From contig JBFWZQ010000006.1 of NCBI GenBank assembly GCA_050185195.1, positions 95,649-159,648 of the forward strand: a stretch of 64,000 nt of DNA, given 5' to 3'. Below, piece after piece: positions 32,927 through 41,962 of this stretch (position 1 is its first letter; each line of letters begins with the position of its first letter). Source of the stretch: CADEFQ01 sp050185195 (GTDB lineage Bacteria > Pseudomonadota > Gammaproteobacteria > Steroidobacterales > Steroidobacteraceae). The translations under genes and the position numbers were made by a program. Under the pieces are notes generated by a model. That model searched no databases, was not told where the DNA came from, and saw only the letters and a list, made by a program, of their open reading frames with translations.

Positions 32927-34150
32927 CTTGCCGTCGCGCGCGGCCTGGCGTGCCTCGGCATAGGCACGCGCGAACGCTTCGACGAAGACATGTGGCAGCT
33001 GGTTCGCCGGCATCTCGGTGATGTTGCGGTAGAAGTCGCCGTACAGGTCCCAGTACTGCGCGCGCTGGGCGCCCGTGAGCTTGCCTTTTTTCAACGCTCG
33101 GTCGAAACGGCTCTCGAGTTCGGCGGGATCGAGGCGATCGAGGAATTCGATGAACGCCGCGCGCAGCGCGGCGCCGGCCGCGCGTTCGTGCCCGCGGGCA
33201 TTCTCGAACCGCTCGCGCAGCCACTGCACCGCGTCGAGGCGCCGGCTGTCGTGGCTCGACAGCACGCTCATCACGAGATCGTCGACCGCGCCCCGGTCGA
33301 GCGGGAAGGGCTCGTCGGCCGCGGCCGCCGGCAGTTCGATGCGATAGCTGTTGCGCACCTCGTGGTGATGGCGGCTCAGGTCCTTGAGGCCGAGCAGGGC
33401 CTCGCGGAACAGTTGCCCGGCAAGGTGCAGCATGCGCGTCTGCGCGTCGGCCGGCAGGCGATCCGGATCGATGCCCGCGCCCCGGCAGAAGGCGGCGAGC
33501 CCGGTCTGCACGTCGTGGAAGGCGGCCGGTTGCGCCGCTTCCTGCGCGCGCGCGGCGCGTGCCAGCCGCGCCATGCGTTTCGACACGGCCTCGGCGGCGG
33601 CCTGGCGTGCGATGTTGGAATCGCGCAGCGGATCGAGCGGCGTCGCGACGGCCTGGCCGAACGCATTGACCGCGCGGAAGCTGTCGCTCGGCGACACGTC
33701 CGAGGCGAGCAGCGAGACCATGTTGAGCGAGGCGCCGATATCGCCGTCGGTGGCCACCGGATCGCCGCGCTGGGCGCCGAGGATGTCGAGCGCCACGAGG
33801 TTGCTGTCGGTCGGCGGGAAATCCGTTGCGGCATCGAGCGCGACGAGGAGTTCGTATTCGCCGAGGCGGATCAGGTCGCCGTTCGCGAGCGCGTGCGTCG
33901 CGTGCTTGCCGATCGGCCGCTGCCCGTCATTGACGTAGGCGCCGTTCGTGGAGAGATCCTCGAGCAGCCACTTGCCGTTCCTGAAATGCACGCGCGCGTG
34001 GCAACTCGACACGTAGCGCAGCGGATCGGGCAGCACCCAGTCGTTGTCGGCCGCGCGGCCGATCGTGCCGCCGCCCACGCCGAACACGATCGACGAACGC
34101 TCGCCGAGAGCGCGACGCTGGGAGCTGACGACACGTAACCTGAGCGCCAT
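32915..34150 (-). CDS. FHA-domain protein of the type VI secretion TagH/ImpI family
   Basis: The 411-residue protein, from ATG 34150, has an N-terminal FHA phosphothreonine-binding domain (about 8-100: GGGTIGRAADNDWVLPDP, then SSCHARVHF and LEDLSTNGAYVN). The C-terminal helical domain (about 215-405) includes FCRGAGIDPDRLP and the GDFYRNITEMPANQLPHVFVEAFARAY motif of VasC/TagH/ImpI proteins from type VI secretion clusters. No other type VI gene is in the window, so it is an orphan or works at a distant locus. The next gene is divergent with 86 bp between. Confidence 0.85.
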   Translation of the reverse strand: MALRLRVVSSQRRALGERSSIVFGVGGGTIGRAADNDWVLPDPLRYVSSCHARVHFRNGKWLLEDLSTNGAYVNDGQRPIGKHATHALANGDLIRLGEYELLVALDAATDFPPTDSNLVALDILGAQRGDPVATDGDIGASLNMVSLLASDVSPSDSFRAVNAFGQAVATPLDPLRDSNIARQAAAEAVSKRMARLARAARAQEAAQPAAFHDVQTGLAAFCRGAGIDPDRLPADAQTRMLHLAGQLFREALLGLKDLSRHHHEVRNSYRIELPAAAADEPFPLDRGAVDDLVMSVLSSHDSRRLDAVQWLRERFENARGHERAAGAALRAAFIEFLDRLDPAELESRFDRALKKGKLTGAQRAQYWDLYGDFYRNITEMPANQLPHVFVEAFARAYAEARQAARDGKSGA

Positions 34151-34194
34151 GGAGCGACCAATCGAGCGGGCCCGCAAGCGGGTCCGTACAGACA

Positions 34195-34200
34195 TATAAT
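34195..34200 (+). promoter_or_regulatory. Consensus -10 element for the DUF1820 gene
   Basis: A perfect TATAAT lies 37 bp before the DUF1820 ATG. No good -35 hexamer is visible; instead a CCCGC-AA-GCGGG palindrome lies about 15 bp upstream and could recruit an activator. It is the best sigma-70 -10 match seen between this divergent pair. Confidence 0.45.
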
Positions 34201-34236
34201 GGGAGGCTTAAATTAACAAGCACACCCCCGCTCCCG

Positions 34237-34581
34237 ATGGCAGCCAGTCACATTTTCAAAGTCATGTTCGTGAACCAGGGCAAGGTCTATGAGGTGTACG
34301 CCCGCAAGGTCCATCATGGAAATCTCTTTGGATTCATAGAGATAGAAGAATTCGTGTTCGGCGAGCGCAGTTCCGTGGTCCTCGACCCCGGCGAAGAGCG
34401 GATCAAGGGCGAATTCGAGGGCGTCAAGCGCAGCTGGCTGCCGTTGCATTCGGTGCTGCGCGTCGATGAGGTCAGGAAGCAGGGGGTCAGCAAGATCACG
34501 GCCTTCGAGGGTGGCAACGTCGCCCAGTTTCCCGGGCCCATCTACACGCCGCCGCCGGGCAGCGACGGACCGCGAAAGTAG
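34237..34581 (+). CDS. DUF1820 family protein
   Basis: The 114-residue soluble protein begins SHIFKVMFVNQGKVYEVYARKV and has the conserved EEFVFGERSSVVLDPGEERIK and the later VKRSWLPLHSVLRVDEV motifs of DUF1820, a small family found mainly in Gammaproteobacteria with no assigned activity. No membrane or signal segment is present. It sits 12 bp before purL on the same strand and probably shares its transcript. The family call is strong; function is unknown. Confidence 0.9.
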   Translation: MAASHIFKVMFVNQGKVYEVYARKVHHGNLFGFIEIEEFVFGERSSVVLDPGEERIKGEFEGVKRSWLPLHSVLRVDEVRKQGVSKITAFEGGNVAQFPGPIYTPPPGSDGPRK

Positions 34582-34593
34582 TTCGCTCGCAAG

Positions 34594-37500
34594 ATGCTGG
34601 TACTCAACGGCGCCCCCGCACTTTCCCCATTCCGACTCGCCAAGCTCCTCGAGCGCCTGCGTGCGCTCGATGCGCGCGTGCAGGCGATCGACGCGCGTTT
34701 CATCCACGTAGTCGATGCCGCGCGCGATCTCGCGGCGCCGGAACGCGAGCTGCTCGGGTCCTTGCTGACGTATGGCCCGCGCGCACCCGCGGCGGACGTC
34801 GCGCCGATGGGCCGCACGCTCGTCGTGGCGCCCCGCCCGGGGACCGTGTCACCGTGGGCGAGCAAGGCCACCGACATCGCGCAGGTGTGCGGGCTCGAAG
34901 CGGTGCGACGCATCGAACGGGCCATCGAGTACCGCATCGCCGGCGTCGGGGCCCTCGACGACGGGGCGTTGCTGCAACTTGCCGCGCCGCTCCACGACCG
35001 CATGACCGAGGCGGCCTTCCTTGCCGCCGCCGACCTCGCCGTCCTGTTCACCCATGCGTCGGCCGGCCCCCTGCGCACGATCCCGCGCGCCGGCGGCCGC
35101 CCTGCGCTCGATCGCGCCAACCGCGAACTCGCACTCGCGCTGTCGGACGACGAGATCGACTATCTCGTCGCGGCCTTCGAGCGCCTCGGTCGCGACGCCA
35201 CGGACGTCGAGCTGATGATGTTCGCGCAGGCGAACTCGGAACATTGCCGCCACAAGATCTTCAACGCCGACTGGGTCATCGACGGCGTGCCCATGCCGAA
35301 ATCGCTGTTCGCGATGATCCGCAACACCCACGCGCGCAGTCCGCGCGGGGTGCTCTCGGCCTATCGCGACAACGCCGCGGTCATCGAGGGCACGACGGGT
35401 GCGCGCTGGTACGCCGATCCGCACGGCGGCGCCTACCGGCGCAGCGTCGAGCCGATCGACATCCTGTTGAAGGTCGAGACGCACAACCACCCGACGGCGA
35501 TTTCGCCATTCCCCGGGGCGGCGACCGGTGCGGGCGGGGAGATCCGCGACGAAGGCGCCACCGGCCTCGGCGCCAAGCCCAAGGCGGGCCTCGCGGGGTT
35601 TTCGGTGTCGCACCTGCGCATTCCCCGCCTGCCGCAGCCCTGGGAGGCGGCTTTCGGCAAGCCGGATCGCATTGCGTCCGCGCTCGACATCATGCTCGAG
35701 GGTCCGATCGGCGCCGCGGCGTTCAATAACGAATTCGGCCGTCCCAACATCTGCGGTTATTTCCGCACCTTCGAATTGCACGGTGCGGGCGATCCCGCGG
35801 GGCGCCTGCGTGGCTACCACAAGCCGATCATGATCGCGGGCGGTGTCGGCAACGTGCGTCGCGCGCATGTCGAGAAAGGCGAGGTGCCCGTCGGCGCGAA
35901 GATCGTCGTGCTCGGCGGGCCGGCGATGCTGATCGGCCTCGGCGGCGGCGCCGCCTCGTCGGTCGGCAGCGGCACGACGAGCGAAGCGCTCGACTTCGCG
36001 TCCGTGCAGCGGGGCAACCCCGAGATGCAACGTCGCGCGCAGGAAGTGATCGACCGTTGCTGGGCGCTCGGTGACGCCAACCCGATCCTGCTGATCCATG
36101 ACGTCGGCGCGGGCGGGCTGTCGAACGCGGTACCCGAAGTCGTCGCGCACAGCCGGCGCGGCGCGCGCATCGAACTGCGCGCGGTGCCGAACGACGAGCC
36201 CGGCATGACGCCGATGGAGATCTGGTGCAACGAGGCGCAGGAGCGCTACGTGTTGACGATCGCGCCTGGCGATGTCGCGCAGTTCGATGCGCTGTGCGCG
36301 CGCGAGCGCGCGCCCTACGCGGTGATCGGTGACATCGACGACAGCGGGCGGCTCGTCGTGCACGACCGGCTCACCGGCGTCGATGTGGTCGACATGCCGA
36401 TCGACGTGCTGCTCGGCAAGCCGCCCCGCATGCTGCGCGACGTGCGCGCGCTCGCGCCGCCGCGCGCGCCACTCGCAGCCGCGGCGCGGGCCACGAACCC
36501 CCAGGCGCTGCGCGAGGCGGCGCTGCGCGTGTTGCAGTTCCCCGCCGTGGCGGACAAGACCTTCCTCATCTCGATCGGCGATCGCACGGTGGGGGGGCTC
36601 ATCAGCCGCGACCAGATGGCCGGTCCCTGGCAAGTGCCGGTCGCGGATGTCGCGGTCACGCTCGCCGACTACGAGGGCTACGCGGGCGAAGCGATGGCCA
36701 TGGGCGAGCGCGCGCCGGTCGCGGTGCTCGACGCGCCGGCCTCGGGTCGCCTGGCAGTCTGCGAAGCGGTGCTCAATATCCTGGCGGCGGATATCGCGGC
36801 GCTGCGCGACATACGCCTCTCGGCGAACTGGATGGCGGCCTGCGGCGAGCCGGGCGAGGACGCGGCCCTGTATGCGACGGTGCGCGCGGTGGGCGAGGAG
36901 CTGTGCCCCGCGCTAGGCATTGCGATCCCGGTGGGCAAGGATTCGCTGTCGATGAAGACCGCGTGGCGCGAGCCGGCGTCGGGCGCCGACCGCAGCGTCG
37001 TCGCACCCGTCTCGCTGATCGTGTCGGCGTTTGCGCCCGTGCGGGATGCGCGGCGCACCTGGACGCCCGTGTTGCGCACCGATGCAGGCGCGACGCGCCT
37101 GTTGCACGTCTCGCTCAATGGCGCGCGCCGGCGGCTCGGCGGCTCGGTCTTCGCGCAGGTCCACGGCGAGCTGGGTGACGAATGCCCCGATCTCGACAAG
37201 CCCGCGCGGCTCGTGAGCTTCGCCGCGGCGCTGTGCACCTTGCGTGAAGCGGGCCATGTACTCGCGTACCACGACGTGTCGGATGGCGGCCTGTTCGCGA
37301 CGCTGGCCGAGATGGCCTTCGCGGGCCGCTGCGGCCTCGACGTGAACCTGCCCACGGCGGACGGTTCGGCGGTCGCCCAGCTCTTTGCGGAAGAACCGGG
37401 GGTCGTGTTGCAGGTGCGCACCGCCGCGCTCGATGCGATCCGCACGACGTGGCGACTGCACGGGCTCGAATCCTGCGTGCGCGAGATCGGGACGCCCACG

Positions 37501-38508
37501 TCCGACATGCAGGTGCGCCTCGCGGTGGGCGACACCGTGCTCGAACTGCCCTGGCGCGAACTGCGCGAGGCCTGGTCGCGCACCTCCTGCGAGATGCGCC
37601 GCCTGCGTGACGAACCCGCCTGTGCGGACGAGGAATTCGCGGCCAGTTGCGACCCATCCGATCCCGGCCTCTCCGTCGCGCTCGGCTTCGACCCCGAGGA
37701 CGACATCGCGGCGCCGTTCATCGCGCGCGGCGCGCGGCCGCGCGTCGCGGTGCTGCGCGAACAGGGCGTGAACAGCCAGGTCGAGATGGCCGCGGTGCTC
37801 GATCGCGCCGGCTTCGAGCCGCACGACGTGCACATGACCGACCTGCTGGCGGGGACCCGATCGCTCGCGGAATTCCGCGGCCTCGTCGCCTGCGGTGGTT
37901 TTTCGTACGGCGACGTGCTGGGCGCGGGCGAGGGCTGGGCCAAGTCGATCCTCCACCACGCGCGTGCGCGCGAAGAATTCATCGCGTATTTCGCCCGCCC
38001 CGACACGTTCACGCTCGGCGTGTGCAACGGCTGCCAGATGCTGGCCGCGCTGAAGTCGATCGTGCCGGGCGCCGACCACTGGCCGCGGTTCGTGAGGAAT
38101 CGCAGCGAGCAGTTCGAAGGGCGATTCTCGCTCGTCGAGATCGTGCCGTCGCCCTCCGTGTTGTTCGCGGGCATGGCCGGGTCGCGCCTGCCGGTCGCGG
38201 TGGCGCACGGCGAGGGTCGCGCGGAATTCGCCTCGCCTGAAGCCGAAGCGGCCTTCGCCGCGGCCGGTCTGACGGGCTTTCGTTACATCGACGCGCGCGG
38301 CGCGGTGGCGACGCGTTATCCCGCCAATCCGAACGGCTCGCCACTTGGCATCGGCGCCGTGACGAATATCGACGGCCGCGTGACACTCACGATGCCGCAC
38401 CCCGAGCGTTCGTTCCGCGCCGTGCAGAACTCGTGGCATCCGCACGATGCCGGCGAGGCGAGCGGCTGGATGCGCCTCTTTCGCAACGCGCGGGCGTGGA
38501 CCGGCTAG
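34594..38508 (+). CDS. purL: Phosphoribosylformylglycinamidine synthase (single-chain PurL)
   Basis: This 1304-residue single-chain enzyme catalyses the ATP- and glutamine-dependent fourth step of purine synthesis (FGAR to FGAM). It has the N-terminal linker domain, two AIR-synthase-like halves (landmarks MFAQANSEHCRHKIFNADW and GGAASSVGSGT near the centre), and a C-terminal glutaminase domain (about 1045-1304) with the catalytic Cys in LGVCNGCQML and His in MPHPERSFR. Length matches the gammaproteobacterial form (about 1295). Its TAG stop shares CTAG with the opposing flavoprotein stop at 38505. Confidence 0.97.
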   Translation: MLVLNGAPALSPFRLAKLLERLRALDARVQAIDARFIHVVDAARDLAAPERELLGSLLTYGPRAPAADVAPMGRTLVVAPRPGTVSPWASKATDIAQVCGLEAVRRIERAIEYRIAGVGALDDGALLQLAAPLHDRMTEAAFLAAADLAVLFTHASAGPLRTIPRAGGRPALDRANRELALALSDDEIDYLVAAFERLGRDATDVELMMFAQANSEHCRHKIFNADWVIDGVPMPKSLFAMIRNTHARSPRGVLSAYRDNAAVIEGTTGARWYADPHGGAYRRSVEPIDILLKVETHNHPTAISPFPGAATGAGGEIRDEGATGLGAKPKAGLAGFSVSHLRIPRLPQPWEAAFGKPDRIASALDIMLEGPIGAAAFNNEFGRPNICGYFRTFELHGAGDPAGRLRGYHKPIMIAGGVGNVRRAHVEKGEVPVGAKIVVLGGPAMLIGLGGGAASSVGSGTTSEALDFASVQRGNPEMQRRAQEVIDRCWALGDANPILLIHDVGAGGLSNAVPEVVAHSRRGARIELRAVPNDEPGMTPMEIWCNEAQERYVLTIAPGDVAQFDALCARERAPYAVIGDIDDSGRLVVHDRLTGVDVVDMPIDVLLGKPPRMLRDVRALAPPRAPLAAAARATNPQALREAALRVLQFPAVADKTFLISIGDRTVGGLISRDQMAGPWQVPVADVAVTLADYEGYAGEAMAMGERAPVAVLDAPASGRLAVCEAVLNILAADIAALRDIRLSANWMAACGEPGEDAALYATVRAVGEELCPALGIAIPVGKDSLSMKTAWREPASGADRSVVAPVSLIVSAFAPVRDARRTWTPVLRTDAGATRLLHVSLNGARRRLGGSVFAQVHGELGDECPDLDKPARLVSFAAALCTLREAGHVLAYHDVSDGGLFATLAEMAFAGRCGLDVNLPTADGSAVAQLFAEEPGVVLQVRTAALDAIRTTWRLHGLESCVREIGTPTSDMQVRLAVGDTVLELPWRELREAWSRTSCEMRRLRDEPACADEEFAASCDPSDPGLSVALGFDPEDDIAAPFIARGARPRVAVLREQGVNSQVEMAAVLDRAGFEPHDVHMTDLLAGTRSLAEFRGLVACGGFSYGDVLGAGEGWAKSILHHARAREEFIAYFARPDTFTLGVCNGCQMLAALKSIVPGADHWPRFVRNRSEQFEGRFSLVEIVPSPSVLFAGMAGSRLPVAVAHGEGRAEFASPEAEAAFAAAGLTGFRYIDARGAVATRYPANPNGSPLGIGAVTNIDGRVTLTMPHPERSFRAVQNSWHPHDAGEASGWMRLFRNARAWTG

Positions 38509-39998
38509 GCAGCGCGGCCTGACGGCCTGATGTTGGCATTCAGGCGAAAGAGATTGGTCGGGTCGTACTTGTTCTTGAGGGCGAGCAGCCGGCCATGGTT
38601 GTCGCCGTACATGAGCTGCGGGACCTGCTCCGATTGTTCCCCTGCAGCGAAGTTCGAATAGACCCCGTACGTGAAGGGCTCGACGCGCTTCCAGTTCGAC
38701 CTGACCCACTCCCGGTTTTCCCGGTCGGTCGTTGCCACTTCATCGCTCGAGTTCATGAGCACCGTCAGCAACGAGCTGCGATGCCAGAAAGCCGTCGTAT
38801 CGTTGGCGAAACGGGCGATGGCGCCGCCCTTCGGGCTCAAGGCAATGCGCGGTCGTGCAATTGGCGCGCTGGTGAACGCATCGAGGATCACTTCGATCAG
38901 CGGGTCCTCGAGGCCGGGCACGAAGCCGGATTTCGTGTAAGTGCGCCGCCCGTGCCGTGCACGTTCGTCGTCCTGGGTCTGCAGGTGCTGGTAGGGGACG
39001 CGCGACAGCGTATCGCGCAGCGGCTTGCCGCCGCGACGAAAGGGTGCAAGCGCGCGCTCCGCCGCCGCCGCCGGGCCGCAGTAGCAGATATCCAGGATCA
39101 TGCAGCGTTCGGTGGGGGATGGAGAGGCGAGGACTGGCTCGATCCACAAGTCGTCAGCGGCCTGCGGGAAATTCGCGGCATAGTTCTCGAGGACGCTGCG
39201 CGCCTGCGCAGCCGGAAAAACCAGGTGCCCGCCGTAGACGATTGGGTCGAATGGATGCAGCCGGTATTCGAAGGACGTCACGACACCGAAGTTGCCGCCC
39301 CCGCCCCGCAAGCCCCAATTGAGATCCGCGTTGTCCGCATCGCTGGCATGCAGCAGTCGACCGTCAGCCGTGACGATGTCGAAGGCCGTCACGTTGTCGG
39401 ATGTCAGCCCGAATTTGCGCGCGAGGCGGCCGAATCCGCCGCCCAGCGTCAGCCCCGCCACGCCGGTGTGCGAGACGGTTCCTGCGGGAGTGACGAGTCC
39501 AAAGGCGAGCGACTCCCGATCGAGGTCGCCCAGCAGGGCGCCACCTTCGGCGCGGGCAAGCCTGCGCCCGGGATCCACACGCACGCTGCGCATCAGTGAC
39601 AGGTCGATCATCAGCCCATCGTCGCAGACCGATTGCCCGGACAGGCTGTGTCCGCCGCCGCGCACGGCCACCAGCAAGTCGTGCGCGCGCGCGAAATTGA
39701 CGCATCGAATGACGTCTGCCGCACCGGCACAGCGCCCGATGAGTGCGGGCCTGCGGTCGATCATCCCGTTCCAGACCTTGCGGGCGCTGTCATAGCCCGT
39801 GGAGTCCGCCAGCAGCAACGGACCTCGTAGTCCGGAGCGCAGTTCCTCGACGTCGGAGCGGGCGAGCAGTATCCGGCGGCCGTCCCCGGTCATCGCAGGC
39901 ACGCTGGTGGCGGGCGCATCGGTGGTGAGTCCCCTGAAGGGAAGCGCCGTGGCGCCGGCAGCCGCAACAACGGATGTAACGAAAGTCCTTCGCTTCAT
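38505..39998 (-). CDS. Exported FAD-linked oxidase (berberine-bridge-enzyme-like)
   Basis: The 497-residue VAO-family flavoenzyme has a twin-arginine-like leader (MKRRTFVTSVVAAAGATALP). The FAD is probably bound by His in the RGGGHSLSGQS motif. The site where bicovalent enzymes have a second cysteine is TVSHTGVAGLTLGGGFG here, so only single covalent linkage is expected. The C-terminal BBE segment is NHGRLLALKNKYDPTNLFRLNANI. Substrate is unknown; sugars, alcohols or phenolics are common. Third-position GC looks lower than in purL, suggesting transfer. It converges on purL and is preceded by hutH. Confidence 0.9.
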   Translation of the reverse strand: MKRRTFVTSVVAAAGATALPFRGLTTDAPATSVPAMTGDGRRILLARSDVEELRSGLRGPLLLADSTGYDSARKVWNGMIDRRPALIGRCAGAADVIRCVNFARAHDLLVAVRGGGHSLSGQSVCDDGLMIDLSLMRSVRVDPGRRLARAEGGALLGDLDRESLAFGLVTPAGTVSHTGVAGLTLGGGFGRLARKFGLTSDNVTAFDIVTADGRLLHASDADNADLNWGLRGGGGNFGVVTSFEYRLHPFDPIVYGGHLVFPAAQARSVLENYAANFPQAADDLWIEPVLASPSPTERCMILDICYCGPAAAAERALAPFRRGGKPLRDTLSRVPYQHLQTQDDERARHGRRTYTKSGFVPGLEDPLIEVILDAFTSAPIARPRIALSPKGGAIARFANDTTAFWHRSSLLTVLMNSSDEVATTDRENREWVRSNWKRVEPFTYGVYSNFAAGEQSEQVPQLMYGDNHGRLLALKNKYDPTNLFRLNANIRPSGRAA

Positions 39999-40074
39999 CG
40001 CCGCCTCCCTGCGTCGCTTGCAACTATGCGCGCGGGCGGCAGCGTACTCAAGTTCGCGGGGAGCGGAACGGGTC

Positions 40075-41568
40075 CTATGCGGCGAGGGCGCCTGATTTCA
40101 CGAGTTCGCTGGCCGCGGCGATATCGCGGTCGAGCCGGTGGTCCTCGCGGCGAAACGGCACCCGCTCGCGAATGCGCCCGTGCAGCGCCTCGAGTTGCGC
40201 GCTCGTGTGCAGCGGGCGCATCACGTCGATGGCATGCGCGGCGGCGAGGAATTCGATCGCGAGCACCGAGGCGGCGCGATCGCAGATCGCCAGCAGCTTC
40301 TCGCCCGCCCAGGGCGCCATGCTGACGTGGTCTTCCTGTCCCGCCGAAGTCGGGATCGAATCGACCGAAGCCGGGTGTGCGAGCGTCTTCACGCTCGACG
40401 CGAGCGCGGCGGCGGAGACGTGCGCGATCATGAAGCCCGACTCGAGCCCCGGGTGGTCCGCCATGAACATCGTCAGGCGTGGATTGATGCGGCGATCGAG
40501 CAGGTCGATGCGGCGCTCCGACATGGATACCGCATCGACCGTCGCGATGCCCATGAAATCGGCGACATAACCGAGTGGCGCCGCGTGGAAATTGCCGCCC
40601 GAGAGGATGTCGGCGCCGAACACGAGCGGATTGTCGGTGGCGGCATTGATCTCGCGTTCGAGCACGGCGCGCGCGTGCGCCAGCGTGTCTGCCCACGCGC
40701 CGAACACCTGCGGCATGCAGCGCACGGCGTACGGGTCCTGCACGCGATCGCAGTCAGCATGGCTCCGGTGGATCTCGCTGTCGGCGAGCCAGGTGCGGAA
40801 GCGGTGCGCCACCTCGATCTGGCCCGGCAGGCCGCGTGCGTCGTGGATGCGCGCGTCGAACGGCGTGTGGCTGCCCGCGAGCGCCTCGACCGTGAGTGCG
40901 CCCGCCGCGATCGAGGAGGCGAGCAGGTTCTGCGCCGCGAACAGGCCCTCGATCGCGAGCGCGCACGAGAGTTGCGTGCCATTCAGGATCGCAAGTCCCT
41001 CTTTCGCCTCGAGCACGAGCGGCTCGATGCCCGCGGCGCGCAGCACCTCGGCGCCGGCGAGCGTGCGGCCGCGATGGCGCGCCTCGCCTTCGCCGATCAG
41101 CGCGAGCGCCAGGTGCGCGAGCGGCGCGAGGTCGCCCGACGCGCCCACCGAGCCGAGGCCCGGTACGACGGGCAGCACGTTGTGGTCGACCAGCGCCAGG
41201 ATCGCGTCGATCACTTCCGGGCGCACGCCCGAGTAACCGGTCGCGAGGCTGTTCGCCTTGAGGATGAGCATGCGGCGAACGATCGACCCGGGCAGCGGCT
41301 CGCCCACCCCGCACGCATGGCTGCGCACGAGATTGACCTGCAGCGCTGCGACGGCCCCGCGTTCGATGCGGCGATTGGCAAAGGCGCCGAAGCCGGTATT
41401 GATGCCGTAGACGGCGGCCTCGCCCTGCGCAGCGCTTGCCACCTGCCGTGCGGACTCGCCGAGCCGGACGTGCGCCTCCGGCGCCAGCGTGAAGGCGCGG
41501 GACTTGCGGGCGTCGTTGGCGAGGACCTGCAGGGTCAGGGAGCGGCCGTCGAGGGCGATGGCAGTCAT
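40075..41568 (-). CDS. hutH: Histidine ammonia-lyase
   Basis: HutH removes ammonia from histidine to give urocanate. The 497-residue protein contains the MIO-forming Ala143-Ser144-Gly145 triad in GSVGASGDLAPLAHLAL, Tyr54 in AVYGINTGFG, and conserved helices SPNTDN-like (INAATDNPLVF) and SAGQEDHVSMAPWAGEK. The last motif is the HAL-type QEDHVSM, which separates it from phenylalanine and tyrosine lyases. No hutU, hutI or hutG is adjacent, although the amidohydrolase fragment at the left edge is 40 kb away and should not be read as HutI. Confidence 0.95.
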   Translation of the reverse strand: MTAIALDGRSLTLQVLANDARKSRAFTLAPEAHVRLGESARQVASAAQGEAAVYGINTGFGAFANRRIERGAVAALQVNLVRSHACGVGEPLPGSIVRRMLILKANSLATGYSGVRPEVIDAILALVDHNVLPVVPGLGSVGASGDLAPLAHLALALIGEGEARHRGRTLAGAEVLRAAGIEPLVLEAKEGLAILNGTQLSCALAIEGLFAAQNLLASSIAAGALTVEALAGSHTPFDARIHDARGLPGQIEVAHRFRTWLADSEIHRSHADCDRVQDPYAVRCMPQVFGAWADTLAHARAVLEREINAATDNPLVFGADILSGGNFHAAPLGYVADFMGIATVDAVSMSERRIDLLDRRINPRLTMFMADHPGLESGFMIAHVSAAALASSVKTLAHPASVDSIPTSAGQEDHVSMAPWAGEKLLAICDRAASVLAIEFLAAAHAIDVMRPLHTSAQLEALHGRIRERVPFRREDHRLDRDIAAASELVKSGALAA

Positions 41569-41962
41569 CGCGCGAGGATACGCCGGCGCGCGCTGTGGGC
41601 GAAGCGGCGCCGTGCGGCGCCCATTGCGCGCCGGCTACGGGCTGCGCGCCGCGAGCTGCGCGCGACGGGCTGCGGGCTACGGGCCAGAGCGTCGGTTGGT
41701 GGGGCAGGTCAGTGACTGCGCCTCGCGGACTTACGTGCAAAGCGCGGTGCGGCACCCGGGCGGAGTCGGCATGGCGCCCTGGGAGGCGGAATCCCTTACC
41801 CAGGCCACGGCATCGACAAGGCCGCGCGAGGGGACAATTTGAACAGCGTCACCCGGGCCTCTGCGCGGAGCGGCAGAACCACATCAACCCAGGGTAGATG
41901 CACGACGATGAATTGGGGCATCAACTCGCGAATGTTGATGCTCGAGAGCCGGAGGCGGTCTT
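41569..41962. other. Intergenic region of 394 bp without a gene
   Basis: Between the hutH start and the asparaginase stop there is no credible gene. The first 150 bp are very GC-rich with degenerate iterations of a CGGGCTRCGGGC pattern near 41635-41690, related in sequence to the 7-bp array at 43435. The rest is less GC-rich and contains one strong hairpin at 41918-41941. The hutH promoter should lie in the right half of the hutH-proximal part, but I see no clear hexamers. Confidence 0.6.
41918..41941 (-). terminator. Hairpin downstream of the asparaginase gene, possible terminator
   Basis: A perfect 8-bp stem, GCATCAAC and GTTGATGC, with an 8-nt loop begins 21 bp past the asparaginase stop on its transcript. 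No T-run follows, so it is not a standard intrinsic terminator. It may instead protect the mRNA end or assist Rho. Confidence 0.4.
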
